Translations under genes and position numbers: made by a program
The notes under the pieces: model-generated
What the model was told of the DNA's origin: nothing
What the model saw: only the letters and a program-made list of their open reading frames with translations
The model's database searches: none
Shown: in pieces, positions 18,422 to 27,179 of the stretch
How the letters are laid out: the number at the start of each line of letters is the position of its first letter
How positions within the stretch are numbered: the stretch's first letter is position 1
Assembly (NCBI GenBank): GCA_963779485.1
Contig: CAVZYJ010000018.1
Location: 1-64,000 of the forward strand
Direction of reading: 5' to 3'
Source of the DNA: CAVVJA01 sp963779485
GTDB taxonomy: Bacteria > Actinomycetota > Actinomycetes > Mycobacteriales > Jatrophihabitantaceae
Length of the DNA stretch: 64,000 bases

Positions 18422-18450
18422 TTGCCGCCTGGCCCTGAATTGGCTATAAT
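18422..18450 (+). promoter_or_regulatory. Sigma-70 promoter without a downstream coding gene
   Basis: TTGCCG (18,422-18,427), 17 bases, TATAAT (18,445-18,450). The next coding gene starts 440 bases later and has its own ribosome site, so this promoter may make a non-coding RNA. Confidence 0.6.
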
Positions 18451-18457
18451 GAGGCCA

Positions 18458-18645
18458 ACGACTCAGCTATTGACAAACTCAGGTGCGCGCTCTTTGGCAT
18501 ACTGTCTGCTATATCTAAGACGGGCTGCCCCAGCAGTGGGAAACAGCCTCGCAGTGGCACTAACTTTGCTACGGTGCGTCGAGTGGTTCTTGGGCAGCAA
18601 CCTTTCGACTCGGCGCGGATATGCCAGACCAGGCGCGTGAACACC
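18458..18645 (+). ncRNA. Candidate structured non-coding RNA
   Basis: The region after the promoter has no credible reading frame but pairs with itself. CGCGC and TGGCATA at 18,486-18,501 can close a long stem with TATGCCA and GCGCG at 18,620-18,637. Inside, GCTGCCC (18,524-18,530) pairs with GGGCAGC (18,592-18,598). GCGTCGAGT (18,576-18,584) can pair with ACTCGGCGC (18,608-18,616), which crosses the previous stem and implies a pseudoknot or a switch. The size and closed-rod shape recall 6S-type RNA, but I do not recognise a family. Pairings were made by eye. Confidence 0.4.
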
Positions 18646-18890
18646 AGATGCCACCCAGCTAACCAGAGTGATGGTCCTCCTGCGCCAGTAGCTCCTTCGT
18701 TATATACCCATAAGGGAGAGGAGCAGGAGTAATAAGCCATTACAAGGTGACCAGAAATAGGACATACGCATAAGTTCTGTTATCGTGGTGATTCACACAT
18801 CGTTATACTGAGAGAAAATTACGTGTTAAGAGATATATTTAGCGCTCCTGATCCGCTGTCCCAGGCAACCACGAAAGGGGAGTAAACCTC
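18646..18890. other. Leader region of the zinc-ribbon gene
   Basis: No gene seen. A TTATACT element near 18,803 could be a -10 box, and AAAGGGGAG at about 18,875 is the ribosome site for the GTG at 18891. Confidence 0.4.
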
Positions 18891-19424
18891 GTGTTTCAAG
18901 GTGTATTGGCATCGCTGACCTTTGCGCCCGTCATGGCAGCCACGTCATCAAGCAATGTCTCGCAGTGGCTGATCATTGGTGGGTCGTTTCTTTTCGCATT
19001 CCTCGCGGTCTTCTGGGCCAGCTTGATTATCTGGACCTGGCGCGACATCCGCGCGCGCAGCCAGGACATGGTGTTGCAAGTGGCGGCCACGCTGCTGGTC
19101 ACGGTCTTTTCCGTTGGCGGTCTCTTCATTTATCTGATCCTGCGCCCCCGTCACACGTTGGCCGAGTTGTACGAGCGACAACTGGAAGAAGAGTCTCTGC
19201 TGGCTGAAATGACCGAACGGCCCACCTGCCCCACCTGCCACTATCGCGTCGAGGGTGATTTCCAGGTCTGCCCATCCTGCGGCACCAAGCTCCGCCGCCC
19301 CTGCCCCCGCTGCGAGCATCTGCTGGAACTCAAGTGGAACGTCTGCCCCTACTGCGCCTATGGCGCGAATGAGGGCCGCCCATCCACCCGGCCCAGCGGT
19401 GTGCGCGCAGGCGAACGCGGCTGA
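18891..19424 (+). CDS. Two-helix membrane protein with double zinc ribbon
   Basis: 177 residues. Two transmembrane helices at about 26-50 (WLIIGGSFLFAFLAVFWASL) and 62-85 (AATLLVTVFSVGGLFIYLIL) are followed by a charged linker LAELYERQLEEESLLAEM. Two CxxC zinc ribbons then face the cytoplasm: CPTC with CPSC, and CPRC with CPYC. The role is unknown; zinc ribbons on a membrane anchor suggest a scaffold or nucleic-acid/protein contact. The GTG start follows a strong AAAGGGGAG site. The gene ends 21 bases before a perfect terminator. Confidence 0.8.
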   Translation: MFQGVLASLTFAPVMAATSSSNVSQWLIIGGSFLFAFLAVFWASLIIWTWRDIRARSQDMVLQVAATLLVTVFSVGGLFIYLILRPRHTLAELYERQLEEESLLAEMTERPTCPTCHYRVEGDFQVCPSCGTKLRRPCPRCEHLLELKWNVCPYCAYGANEGRPSTRPSGVRAGERG

Positions 19425-19445
19425 TTCAAACATCCTATGCGCTAT

Positions 19446-19475
19446 GCCCGCCCGGCCTCCGGAGGCCGGGCGGGC
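19446..19475 (+). terminator. Strong intrinsic terminator
   Basis: A perfect 15-bp inverted repeat (GCCCGCCCGGCCTCC and its complement, no spacer) followed by TTGTATTT. It ends the zinc-ribbon gene. Confidence 0.85.
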
Positions 19476-19580
19476 TTGTATTTACCAAGGGCTGCGTAAA
19501 GCCCCTTGCTTTAGCACTGGGGATGTAAGCAGCCTTGTTGGCGTGTTGACAACGCGGTGATATTGTGCTACGCTGTGGGC

Positions 19581-19723
19581 ATGAAACCATCGACAGGATT
19601 TCGTTTAACATCCAGGCCAGGGCGTTGCTAGATGCCATGAGTCAAGCTGATGGCATCTCCCACACCGCCATGCTAGAAATTGCCATCCGAGAGGCGGCCC
19701 GCAAAGCGAGGCATCCATGCTGA
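19581..19723 (+). CDS. Small ribbon-helix-helix protein upstream of tnpB, frame-disrupted
   Basis: About 46 codons: after the ATG a one-base slip gives RISFNIQARALLDAMSQADG then ISHTAMLEIAIREAARKARH. A beta strand followed by two helices is the ribbon-helix-helix (CopG/MetJ) fold of small DNA-binding proteins. The stop overlaps the tnpB start by 7 bases. A TTGACA at 19,546 with TACGCT at 19,569 places the promoter almost on the ATG. The indel (CCA for an expected ACC) may be an error. It may autoregulate the element. Confidence 0.5.
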
Positions 19724-20850
19724 TTCTGGAATACAAACTGAGAACCAACCAAAGCCCAGCAGAGCCGCGATTGACGAGGCCATTCGCACGACGCAGTTTG
19801 TGCGCAACAAGGCGCTGCGGCTGCTGGATGGACACGCGGGGCGTAGGGCAATACGACTTGCAGGCGCTCTGTTCCCAGCTTGCCAAGGACTTCCCCTTTG
19901 CCGCTCGCCTCAATTCGATGGCTCGCCAGGCCGCCGCAGACCGGGCCTGGGCCAGCATCAGCCCGCTTCTACAACAACTGCCAGGAGCACAAACCAGGCA
20001 AGAAGGGCTACCCTCGCTTCCAGAAGGACAACCGCTCGTGTGGAGTACAAAACGTCGGGCTGGAAGCTTGGAACCAGATGGGCAAGCGTCTCACCTTCAC
20101 CGATGGGCACGGCATTGGCACGCTGCGGTTGATTGGCACACGCAGCATCGAAACCTTCCCCCTGGCCCAGATCAAGCGGGTCCGTCTCCTGAAGCGGGCT
20201 GATGGCTACTATGTGCCAGTTTGCGGTGCAGGCGGATCGCGCACGCTACCCCATGAGCCAACCGGCCACCAGGTCGGCATTGATATGGGGCTGAAAGTCC
20301 TTCTACACCGACTCGGAGGGGATGACGGTTCCCAACCCGCGCTTCTTGCGCAAGGCAGAAGCGAAACTGAAGCGGTTGCATCGGCGCGTCTCCCGCAAAG
20401 TCAAGCGGCGTAAGAACCGCAAGAAGAGCGATCAAACGACTCGCCAAAGGCTATCTGAAGGTCAGCAGGCAGCGTAAAGACTTCGCGCCAAGGCGGCAAG
20501 TGCGTTGGTCAAATCTAGCGATTTGATTGCCTATGAAGACCTTCAGATTGCCAACCTGGTCAAGAACCATCACCTGGCAAAGAGCATCAGCGATGCCGCG
20601 TGGGGACAATTCCTGGGCTGGCTGCGCTACTATGGCGGCGATTGCCAGTGTGCCGGTGATCGCCGTCTCCCCACGCTTCACCACGCAGGATTGCTCTGGC
20701 TGTGGGCGAGCGGGTGGAAAAGTCGCTGAGTCGTGCGCACCCATGTGTGTCCTTCCTGTGGCCTGGTGCTTGATCGGGACCATAACGCGGCCCTCAACAT
20801 CTCTGGACTCCGCACCTCCGTACCGCCGGGCAGGCGGGAACGGGTTGCTG
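19717..20850 (+). pseudogene. tnpB: TnpB (RuvC-like, IS605 OrfB), frame-disrupted
   Basis: Pieces in all three frames join as one TnpB of about 375 residues. They include ILEYKLRTNQ, AIRTTQFVRNKALRL, LNSMARQAAADRAWASISRF, KKGYPRFQK, VGIDMGLKVF (first RuvC Asp), IAYEDLQIANLVKNHHLAKS (Glu) and a zinc finger CSGCG ... CPSCG with LDRDHNAALNI (last Asp). All catalytic motifs survive but at least six indels break the frame. TnpB is an RNA-guided nuclease that keeps the element at its donor site. The indels may be sequencing errors. Confidence 0.75.
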
Positions 20851-20969
20851 CTTCGGCAGCGACGCAACGCTTCTGGACAGTGGACCTCTAGCACACGCAA
20901 GCGATTGCGCGCTGCTAAGCTCGCTGGTTGAAGGAAGAATCCCCCGGCTTTAGCCGTGGGGAGTGTCAA

Positions 20970-21345
20970 TCCGCCGTTCCCAGAAGAACTCGCCGTAGGT
21001 AGTAGGGCACCGAGTCCGACGCGACCAGCGCTGATCGGCTGGGAGCCATGTCACCAGGCGATACCAGTTCAGTGCTTTATATAAACTCCCCAGGCGCTGC
21101 GCCAGCGCAAAGGCCCGCTCCAGGCGTTTCATTGGCGCGAACGCGAGCCAGGGCTTCAGATACGCCTGGCGCAGCAGTTCCATCGCCGCCTCATCGTACT
21201 TCAGCACATAGTTGGCGACCCGCAGCGACACAAACAGCGTGCAAAACGGATGCCCCAGACAGGTCTCCGCCGCGTCAATAAAGCGGTATTTTTCTCCGTT
21301 GACAAGGATATTGGCAGTATGCAGATCATCGTGGTCGCGGTCGGC
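20970..21345 (-). pseudogene. C-terminal fragment of an APH-type phosphotransferase
   Basis: HDDLHTANILVNGEKYRFID followed by AAETCLGHPFCTLFVSLRVA is the catalytic loop (H-x-D-x-H-x-x-N) and metal Asp of aminoglycoside/choline-kinase-like phosphotransferases. A helical tail with KPWLAFAPMKRLERAFALAQ follows to about 20,990, where a frameshift changes SDSVPYYLREFFWERR into another frame. The N-terminal lobe is absent: at about 21,345 the reading continues into a STAND ATPase of another segment. Small-molecule kinase by family; substrate unknown. Confidence 0.7.
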
Positions 21346-21360
21346 GAGGAAGCCTAGCTC
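21335..21360. other. Seam between segment 2 and segment 3
   Basis: The minus-strand frame switches from nSTAND ATPase (ending ... GVDEREL) to kinase catalytic loop (RDHDDLHTANIL) within about eight codons, keeping frame by chance. Base composition changes at the same point. No recombinase site or repeat marks the border. Confidence 0.7.
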
Positions 21361-23462
21361 ACGTTCGTCGACACCTGTGTACGCGGCCAGGTCGCCGCAG
21401 GTATAAGCGATCTTGGTACCCGACGGAGTGACCAGTTGGCGGAACACGCGCGCGGCGATTTGCTGGCGGTTCGGGGGCAACTGCGCCATCACTTCGTCCA
21501 GGTGCGTGCGCACGATGTGTTGTGCGCCACCGAACCTGTCCAGTGTGTCGGCACGCAATTCCTGTGATCCAGCAGCCATCTCCTCGGCCCACAGCCGGGT
21601 GAGCACGAGCTGCAGGTATGGGGTCTCGATGCGGTCCCGTTCCCCGGCGTCCTCGCGGTCTACGCCGCCCTCGCCGGTCTGTACGACGCTGACTCGCCCG
21701 GATCGGGTCTGGTCGATCAGCTCGGTGACGAGCGCCGGCTCGACCCGCACCGTGGCGCCCGCGGAGACGAGGCTGTTGTAACGCTTGACCGGACGCTCGA
21801 TCGCCTGCTTCGCCCCGTCGGCCGTGAGGTGTTCGAGGCGCAGGTAGTTGTCGAACAACCCGGGAACGAAACCTTCGAACCGGTCCATCCGGGCGAGCGC
21901 GTCCTCGCGGATGGCGACGAGGAAATTCACGCGAAGGCCCGGCATGCGCAACGCCCGGGACCATTCGCCGGCGAACCCTTCGGCGACGTCTTCCGCCTCG
22001 TGGTAGAGGAAGAACTCTTCGAACTGGTCGAGGATGAGCACCATGTCGATGTCGAGACGCTCGGTCCACTCCATCAGCAGTTCTGCGCTGACGGGTGCTG
22101 TTCGGGGAAAGTCGGCCGCGACCGTGCCGTGGTACGTGACGAGTTGCCGGCCGATGGCATCACTCAGGCCGAGCAGCGGATTGTCGCGCCACCCGGCGAA
22201 GGACACGGCGACGACGTCCGGCGAATGCCGCCGGGCGGCCGACTCGCGGGCCAGCGCGTCCATCCGGCTCATCACGCCGGCGTGCAGAAGCGAGCTTTTG
22301 CCGACGCCGCTCTGGCCGTACAGCAGCGTCAGCCGGGCCGCGAGCAGGTTGGCGACCACGAGGTCGCAGTCGACTTCCCGGCCGAAGAAGAAGGGGCCGT
22401 CCTGCTCCTCATAGTGGACCAGGCCCTTGTAGGGGGAGAACCGTCCGGTCTGCGTCGCCGGGAGTGCGTGGCGAGCGCGCTCATGGCCCGGCTGGCAGCT
22501 CCGCGGTTGCGCAGGCCTCGGTCGGCACAGCGTCGATGTGCCTCGCAGCCCTTCGACGTACTCCTCGAGCGGCACGTCATGGACATCGACGCCGCGCAGG
22601 CCCCAGAACTCCCGCTCGAGCTTGTCGGGATCGCGCTGGATCGCCCACGACTTGTACTTCAGCCTCTGCTCACCCCAGATCCGGTGCAGGATTACCCGCA
22701 GGTTCCAGTCGCGCATGCTGTAACCGAGGAAGAGGAAGTGGCTGCGGCGCAGCTGCATGGCCAGCATCACCGGCACCAGGTTCTGGATCTCGGTGCGCGT
22801 CAGGTAGTCGATGTAGTGGTCCTCGGTGATGACGTAGCTGTCCCACTCGGCCTCCGGAGCCCGCGCGGTCGATGGCGCCGTGGATCTTCAGGATCACGCT
22901 CCGCTCGCCCGGCCTGAGCTTCTCGTACTCGTTGGGGATCTCGATCAAGGTCGGCTCGCCCTCCGGGGGCCAGTGCGCGAACTTGCCGCGGTGATCGCCC
23001 TCGGCGATGTAGCACACCAGGTCAAACGGTTCGCCCGCCTCCCGGAACGCCCGCTCCAGGGCATCGTCGTAGTTCGTCGTGACGATCAGCTGGCACCGGC
23101 GCGGCTGATTCGCCTGTTCCAGCCGCCGGGGCAGCCACGGCGAGAAACCGGTGCAGCGGGCTGATCGGGTAGTCCGCGTCGAAGAACCTGGTGCAACTCC
23201 TCGTACAGCGGCCCCGCTCCCTGGGTGACGCTGATGAACTCCGAGACCCGTACCAACTCCGATCGGTCCACGTCGGGGTAGCCGAAGTGTTCCGCCAGGT
23301 GGCTGGCGAGCTCTGCGCCGCTCGGCAGGTCCTCCCGGGCCGCCACGGCGTGCCCACCGATCGCCCGCAGAGGTTGACGTCCGCCCCGAGCAGCGGGACC
23401 ACCCTGCCCTCCAATATCGCAAGAGCGACCTGTCGATAGTGAGTTTCGAGTGGGTCAGTCAT
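21350..23462 (-). CDS. SIR2-like / nSTAND1 ATPase fusion (antiphage STAND-type), frame-disrupted, 3' truncated
   Basis: The N-terminus (MTDPLETHYRQVALAILEGR) leads into a SIR2-like NADase domain: VVPLLGADVNL, SGAELASHLAEHFGYPDVDR, the TTNYDDALERAFREAG motif, SVILKIHGAIDR and a later HFLFLGYSMRDWNLR. From about residue 330 an nSTAND1 NTPase follows: FSPYKGLVHYEEQDGPFFFG, Walker A YGQSGVGKSSLLHAGV, Walker B MVLILDQFEEFFLYH and IETPYLQLVLTRLWAEE. The C-terminal sensor domain is lost at the seam. Such SIR2-STAND proteins deplete NAD when they sense phage. Three or more indels lie in the SIR2 half; the ATPase half is clean. Start 23462 is the first conserved ATG. Confidence 0.8.
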
Positions 23463-23778
23463 GCTGCTCGCCTCCGTGCCGAGTTCATTCGGCCGCGCGT
23501 TGGGCAGCGATGGCCTGGACGACGTGCCGTGACTGGTAGAGGGCCACCGTGTCGATCGAGATACACCGAGTTACCAGGGTCTTCGCCATCGCGAACGTTC
23601 CAGCGACTTGCCTGCCTTGTGAACGATCGCCGAGGGGCAACTAATGGACGCCGGAACCGGCTCAGCACCCACGGCATTCAGGCCGCGACGAGAGCGGCGA
23701 CAGCGTTCGATCGGGGGCCGTCGTGGCGCTCCGTACCTGACTTGGCTAGGACTCGGACTCCCGTCTCGCGGGGCCCAG
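23463..23778. other. Stretch without a recognised gene
   Basis: Upstream region of the SIR2-STAND gene, up to the left end of the IS3 element. I see no coding pattern or clear promoter. Confidence 0.4.
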
Positions 23779-23823
23779 TGGACCTCCCCCAAAACCGTGG
23801 AGGCATGCACTATGAGGAGTAGT

Positions 23824-24118
23824 CATGCCAGAGAACACGGAGGAAGTTCGATCCGGAGTTCCGGGAGGGTGCGGTCCGGATCGTCGCGGGAGACCGGCAA
23901 GCCGATCGCCCAGGTCGCGCGAGACCTCGGGATCAATGAGGGCACGCTGGGCAACTGGGTTGCCCAGGACCGCGCCGAACGTGAAGGCACGACGGGCCTG
24001 TCGACCGGACGACGTGGATGAGCTGAAGCGGCTGCGGGCCGAGGTCGCCGAGCTGCGGATGGAGCGTGATGTCCTCAAGCGATCAGTGGTCCTGTGGGTG
24101 AAGGAGGCGACGAAGTGA
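23824..24118 (+). pseudogene. IS3 OrfA (helix-turn-helix transposase subunit), frame-disrupted
   Basis: Joining frames gives FDPEFREGAVRIV, ETGKPIAQVARDLGINEGTL and GNWVAQDRAE, the helix-turn-helix that binds the element ends, then a leucine-zipper stretch LKRLRAEVAELRMERDVLKR. About 97 residues, normal for OrfA. Two indels interrupt it. Its TGA overlaps the GTG of orfB (GTGA). Confidence 0.75.
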
Positions 24119-25017
24119 GCGTGGCACGCTTCATCGCCGACCAGAGGACCTTCTACCGGGTGCCACACGCGGTGTACCTGCGCGATCCTCGGGTGTCAGC
24201 GTGTCGTGGTTCTACAAGTGGATCACGGCCGCCGGCCACCGACCGGCAGCGCCGCCGCGCCGAGCTCGATGCCACGGTGCGCGGAGTTGTTCGACGCCTC
24301 CGGAGCGCACCTACGGCTCGCCGCGCATCCATGCCGACCTGCTCGAGGCGGGCTGGCGGGTCGGCGAGAACACCGTCGCCGACTCGATGCGCCGGCAAGG
24401 GCTGCTGGGACGCAAACCGAAGCGGCGCAAGGGATTGACCAAGCAGGACAAGCAGGCGCCGAAGTTCCCGGACCTGCTGAAACGCGACTTCACCGCGCTC
24501 GGCGCCGAATCGCAAGTGGTGCGGCGACATCACCGAGATCCCCACCGACGAGGGCAAGCTCTATCTGGCCACCGTGCTCGACCTGTACTCCCGCCGGTTG
24601 CTGGCGTGCGCCGATCGCGGATCACCCCGACGCCGAGCTGGCCGGCGACGCGATCAAGATGGCCGCCGCGGCGCGCGGCGGCCGCGCGGTGATCGACGGG
24701 GTCATCTTCCACACCGATCGCGGATCGACCTACACCGCAGACGATTTCACGAAACTGTGCCGGACAAGCTCGGGATCCGGCAGTCGATGGGACGCGTCGG
24801 GTCGTGCTTCGACAACGCCGCCGCGGAGGCGTTCTTCTCCACCCTCGAACACGAGGTGCTGTCCCGGCATCCGTTCACCACCAAGGCCGAGGCACGAGAG
24901 GTCGTGATCGGCCTGGTGCCACGACTTCTACAACACCCGACGACGCCACAGCACCGCCGCGTTGCTGCCTCCGGCCGAGTTCGAGAAGATACCGCTGCCA
25001 TCCAGCGGAGCAGCATA
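24115..25017 (+). pseudogene. IS3 OrfB (DDE transposase), frame-disrupted
   Basis: Pieces read RFIADQRTFYRVPHAV, SVSWFYKWITAAGHRPPTDR, GSPRIHADLLEAGWRVGENT, GDITEIPTDEGKLYLATVLD (first Asp), IFHTDRGSTYTADDF (second Asp) and SCFDNAAAEAFFSTLEHEVL (Glu). That is the complete rve-type DDE core of about 290 residues. At least six frameshifts mean no active transposase can be made if the sequence is correct. Confidence 0.8.
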
Positions 25018-25052
25018 AAGGAACCCTCCACGATTTCGGGGGAAACCCACAG

Positions 25053-25429
25053 CGTTGCTGGACTGTTGGGGTCTGAACGGCTTGGATTTGCGCACTCGGC
25101 AGTGCTCGTAGCCTGCCTCGTCGGCGCTTGTTCGGACGGTCCGGACGACCTGGGGGGCGATGGCGGTGCAGGTTGTGGTCCTCCCGGCGTGGTTCGCGGC
25201 AGATCAAGCATGTCGGCTCGGCGCACGACGAGGCGAGCTGGCGGCGTTGAAGGCGGTTGCGGCCGAGCGAATCGCCGCTGGCTAGGCCCAGCTCGACCTC
25301 AGACTGGACGCCGGTGCCAGCGCGGGTATGTCGGAGGTCGTCGGCTCAAGGCTGGGCATCTGCGGGACGCGTTGTGCCGTGCTTACGACACCCTCGGCTT
25401 CGACACGGCGACCGGCGGGGATGAGGTAT
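25053..25429. other. Stretch without a recognised gene
   Basis: High-GC sequence between the IS3 element and an IS6 remnant. Open frames exist on the plus strand but none shows a recognisable domain. Confidence 0.35.
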
Positions 25430-25528
25430 CGAGCCACACTTGCGCGCAAGCACTACGTGATCACCGCCGACATACCGATGCACGACGGGGACCGCGTCGC
25501 CTTCGGCGACCTCGTCCTATCCCTCTGA
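25430..25528 (+). pseudogene. C-terminal remnant of an IS6-family transposase
   Basis: KHYVITADIPMHDGDRVAFG then DLVLSL and a stop. This matches the last 27 residues of the IS6 transposase at 31.6 kb (GHYAITTDLPVHDRVRVAFD). Nothing of the DDE core is left. Confidence 0.55.
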
Positions 25529-25720
25529 ACAACCTCGGACAGGCCCGAGCTGGCACGCGCCGTGCGTAACAGCGCCCGCGAAGGCTTGTCGGGCACTAGA
25601 GCGTCCCCTGACCGACACATAGCGGCCGGGGTGGACACGGCCCGCGCATCGTGCATGAACGGAGGTGGACCAATGGCATCCAGCCCACGCAGCTGGCACG
25701 TCGCAGCTATTTCCCCAAGC

Positions 25721-25739
25721 CGCGGGATATACGCGGGAT
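25721..25739 (+). repeat. 19-bp arm motif, copy 1 left
   Basis: CGCGGGATATACGCGGGAT, itself a direct repeat of CGCGGGAT. It ends 71 bases before tRNA fragment 1. The same motif recurs at 26,040, 30,597, 42,097 and 42,454. Confidence 0.8.
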
Positions 25740-25810
25740 CGGAGAGAGTTTAAAGATCACGTCAGAGGCTTGCAGCCCAGCAATCACGGGACTTCGAGCG
25801 TTTGCGGCCT

Positions 25811-25866
25811 GACGGTCTGTAAAACCGTCGGCTCAGCCTACGTTGGTTCGAACCCAACACCCGCCA
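25811..25866 (+). repeat. tRNA-Tyr 3'-half repeat, copy 1 (putative attachment core)
   Basis: 56 bases covering the anticodon arm (ACGGT-CTGTAAA-ACCGT, anticodon GTA), long variable arm, T arm (GTTGG-TTCGAAC-CCAAC) and the 3' acceptor strand ACCCGCC plus A. No matching 5' acceptor or D arm lies upstream, so it is not a functional tRNA. Integrases commonly use exactly this part of a tRNA gene as the attachment core. Confidence 0.75.
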
Positions 25867-25924
25867 CAGCAGAAAGTGCAATAATATATGAGAATTCGCG
25901 ATCGACAAGATCACGTGATTCGAG

Positions 25925-25959
25925 GTAAAGCCGACGGTCTTCGAAACCGTCGGCTTTAC
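25925..25959 (+). terminator. Perfect 14-bp hairpin after tRNA fragment 1
   Basis: GTAAAGCCGACGGT - CTTCGAA - ACCGTCGGCTTTAC. It lies 58 bases after the tRNA fragment; weaker versions of the same hairpin follow copies 2 (about 30,811) and 3 (about 42,310). It may be the original tRNA terminator carried along with the core. Confidence 0.6.
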
Positions 25960-26039
25960 AACTTCAGTTCCGGATACCGGCATTTATATGGTCAAACCGG
26001 GCTGTCTTTTGATCGTGGAATGGGTTCTGATCCGAAGTT

Positions 26040-26058
26040 CGCAGGATATTCGCGGGAT
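26040..26058 (+). repeat. 19-bp arm motif, copy 1 right
   Basis: CGCAGGATATTCGCGGGAT, 173 bases after tRNA fragment 1 and two mismatches from the left motif. With 25,721 it brackets the fragment like integrase arm sites. Confidence 0.7.
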
Positions 26059-26059
26059 G

Positions 26060-26359
26060 GATCTTGACGCCGCAAGCACTGCTCACCTTCCAGGAGGCAC
26101 GTGCAGCAGGAACCCCTTCGAGCTGGTGCGTGGTCACAGACCGCCAGCCTCGAAGGGGGTCCGCCGCACTTGGCGGAGCCACACGGGTGGGGAATTTCAA
26201 TGAGCAGGTCTGGGAGTTTCACATGAGCGACGTCAACACAGGACCACATCGAGCAGTGCTGGGCTGACCACCCCGTCTTGCGGACGCCCTGCTCGATCTG
26301 CGTGAACCACCCGTGATCAAGCACCCTGGCCCGCAGCCGCGGGGCTAACGCCCGCTGGT
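26060..26359. other. Stretch without a recognised gene
   Basis: A 67-codon open frame (26,064-26,267, plus) is present but has no recognisable domain. Otherwise nothing seen. Confidence 0.3.
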
Positions 26360-26552
26360 TTGTTCGATCCGGACAAACTGGGCGTCGGATGCGCCGACAG
26401 ATTGAGTATCAGCCTGCGGGATAAGACGCTCTTATTTAGTGCAGCGCAAGCCAGCTACGTGCGCCGGTCCCCCCCGACTATCGCGACGCGTACGAGCCTG
26501 GTGAAAGACCGACCCGTTCGTCGACCCGGCAGCCCCGCCCGGCCCCGCCTTC

Positions 26553-26812
26553 ATGCCGTCCTACCACAACCCAATCAGGACAAGGCCAACCAGCTCAACG
26601 CCCTCGCCGCGACAACCTTCGACGAGGGCACCGCCGCGAACGACACCGCCGACAAGTATGTGCGCGACACCGTCCTGTTCGCCTCGGTCCTGTTCCTGGT
26701 GGCGATCGCCCAACGATTCAAGGCCATCCAGGCACGAGTCGCGATCGGAGTGATCGCCGTCGGCGTATTGACCTTCGTTGCCATCTCGCTCGTCCAACTG
26801 CCGAGACTGTAG
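26553..26812 (+). CDS. Small membrane protein, 5' part frame-disrupted
   Basis: The C-terminal 80 residues read QLNALAATTFDEGTAANDTA then two hydrophobic helices, DTVLFASVLFLVAIAQRF and VAIGVIAVGVLTFVAISLVQ, ending LPRL. A methionine in another frame at 26,553 (MPSYHNP) is followed by an indel, which would give a protein of about 86 residues; the frame is also open to 26,360. I do not recognise the family. Two helices and a short loop suggest an inner-membrane protein. It is the first cargo gene after the 25.8-kb attachment module. Confidence 0.45.
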
Positions 26813-27179
26813 CCCGCCGTCGCGGAGCAGAAGGTGTAGGAGGGTTGCGGCGACCAGCCCCGCCATGCCTGCCGTCTAGATCTCGTCCCGAAGGAAGCTC
26901 ACGAACCACCGGTACGGGCTCAGTGGCAGCGTTGTCTCCGGCACCATCAATCCAGGCGCGGAAGACACCGCCGATGCTGGCGATGTGGACCGGAGTGTCG
27001 TGTTCGACGAGTAGTTGGCAGCGATGCCCACCGGGGGCGCCACGGTCTGGGCAGCGGTACCGGTCGAGCGGCTCGGGACCGACCGGGCTCGTCATGCAAA
27101 CATCATTGTCCGCACGTACGACAACGCCCCGCCTTGGCGGATGAACGACGCGCCTGGGCGCGTTCACGTCGATGAGCCG
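26813..27179. other. Stretch without a recognised gene
   Basis: No domain recognised on either strand. It separates the small membrane protein from the convergent hypothetical gene. Confidence 0.35.

Larger units (their letters stand above)
19500..20970 (+). mobile_element. IS200/IS605-family (TnpB-only) element
   Basis: A left-end hairpin (CCCC TTGCTTTAGCACT GGGG, 19,502-19,522) and a right-end hairpin (CCCC CGGCTTTAGCCGT GGGG, 20,941-20,961) bracket a small ribbon-helix-helix gene and a tnpB gene. Subterminal hairpins of this form, with no inverted repeats at the ends, define IS200/IS605 elements. No tnpA (Y1 transposase) is present, so it is non-autonomous. The right end would double as the 3' end of an omega RNA. 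It sits directly after the kinase fragment on the other strand. Confidence 0.75.
23779..25049 (+). mobile_element. IS3-family insertion sequence with 25-bp terminal repeats
   Basis: Terminal inverted repeats begin TGGACCTCCCCC (23,779) and, on the other strand, TGGGTTTCCCCC (25,049), sharing the inner CGTGGAGG; 25 bases at each end. A 3-bp direct repeat CAG flanks the element (23,776-23,778 and 25,050-25,052), the target duplication size of IS3 elements. Inside are orfA and orfB, both broken by indels. Total 1,271 bp. Confidence 0.85.

Noticed and set aside
18458..18645. tmRNA, RNase P RNA or SRP RNA
   Set aside because: None of their hallmark conserved sequences could be found, so only an unnamed candidate RNA is reported.
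20950..22776. A novel kinase-STAND fusion protein
   Set aside because: The kinase lacks its N-terminal lobe, the ATPase lacks its sensor, and composition changes at the joint. A misjoin explains it more simply.
25811..25866. Functional tRNA-Tyr genes at the three repeats
   Set aside because: No complementary 5' acceptor strand or D arm is present in the 100 bases upstream of any copy. Copy 2 also has an altered anticodon.
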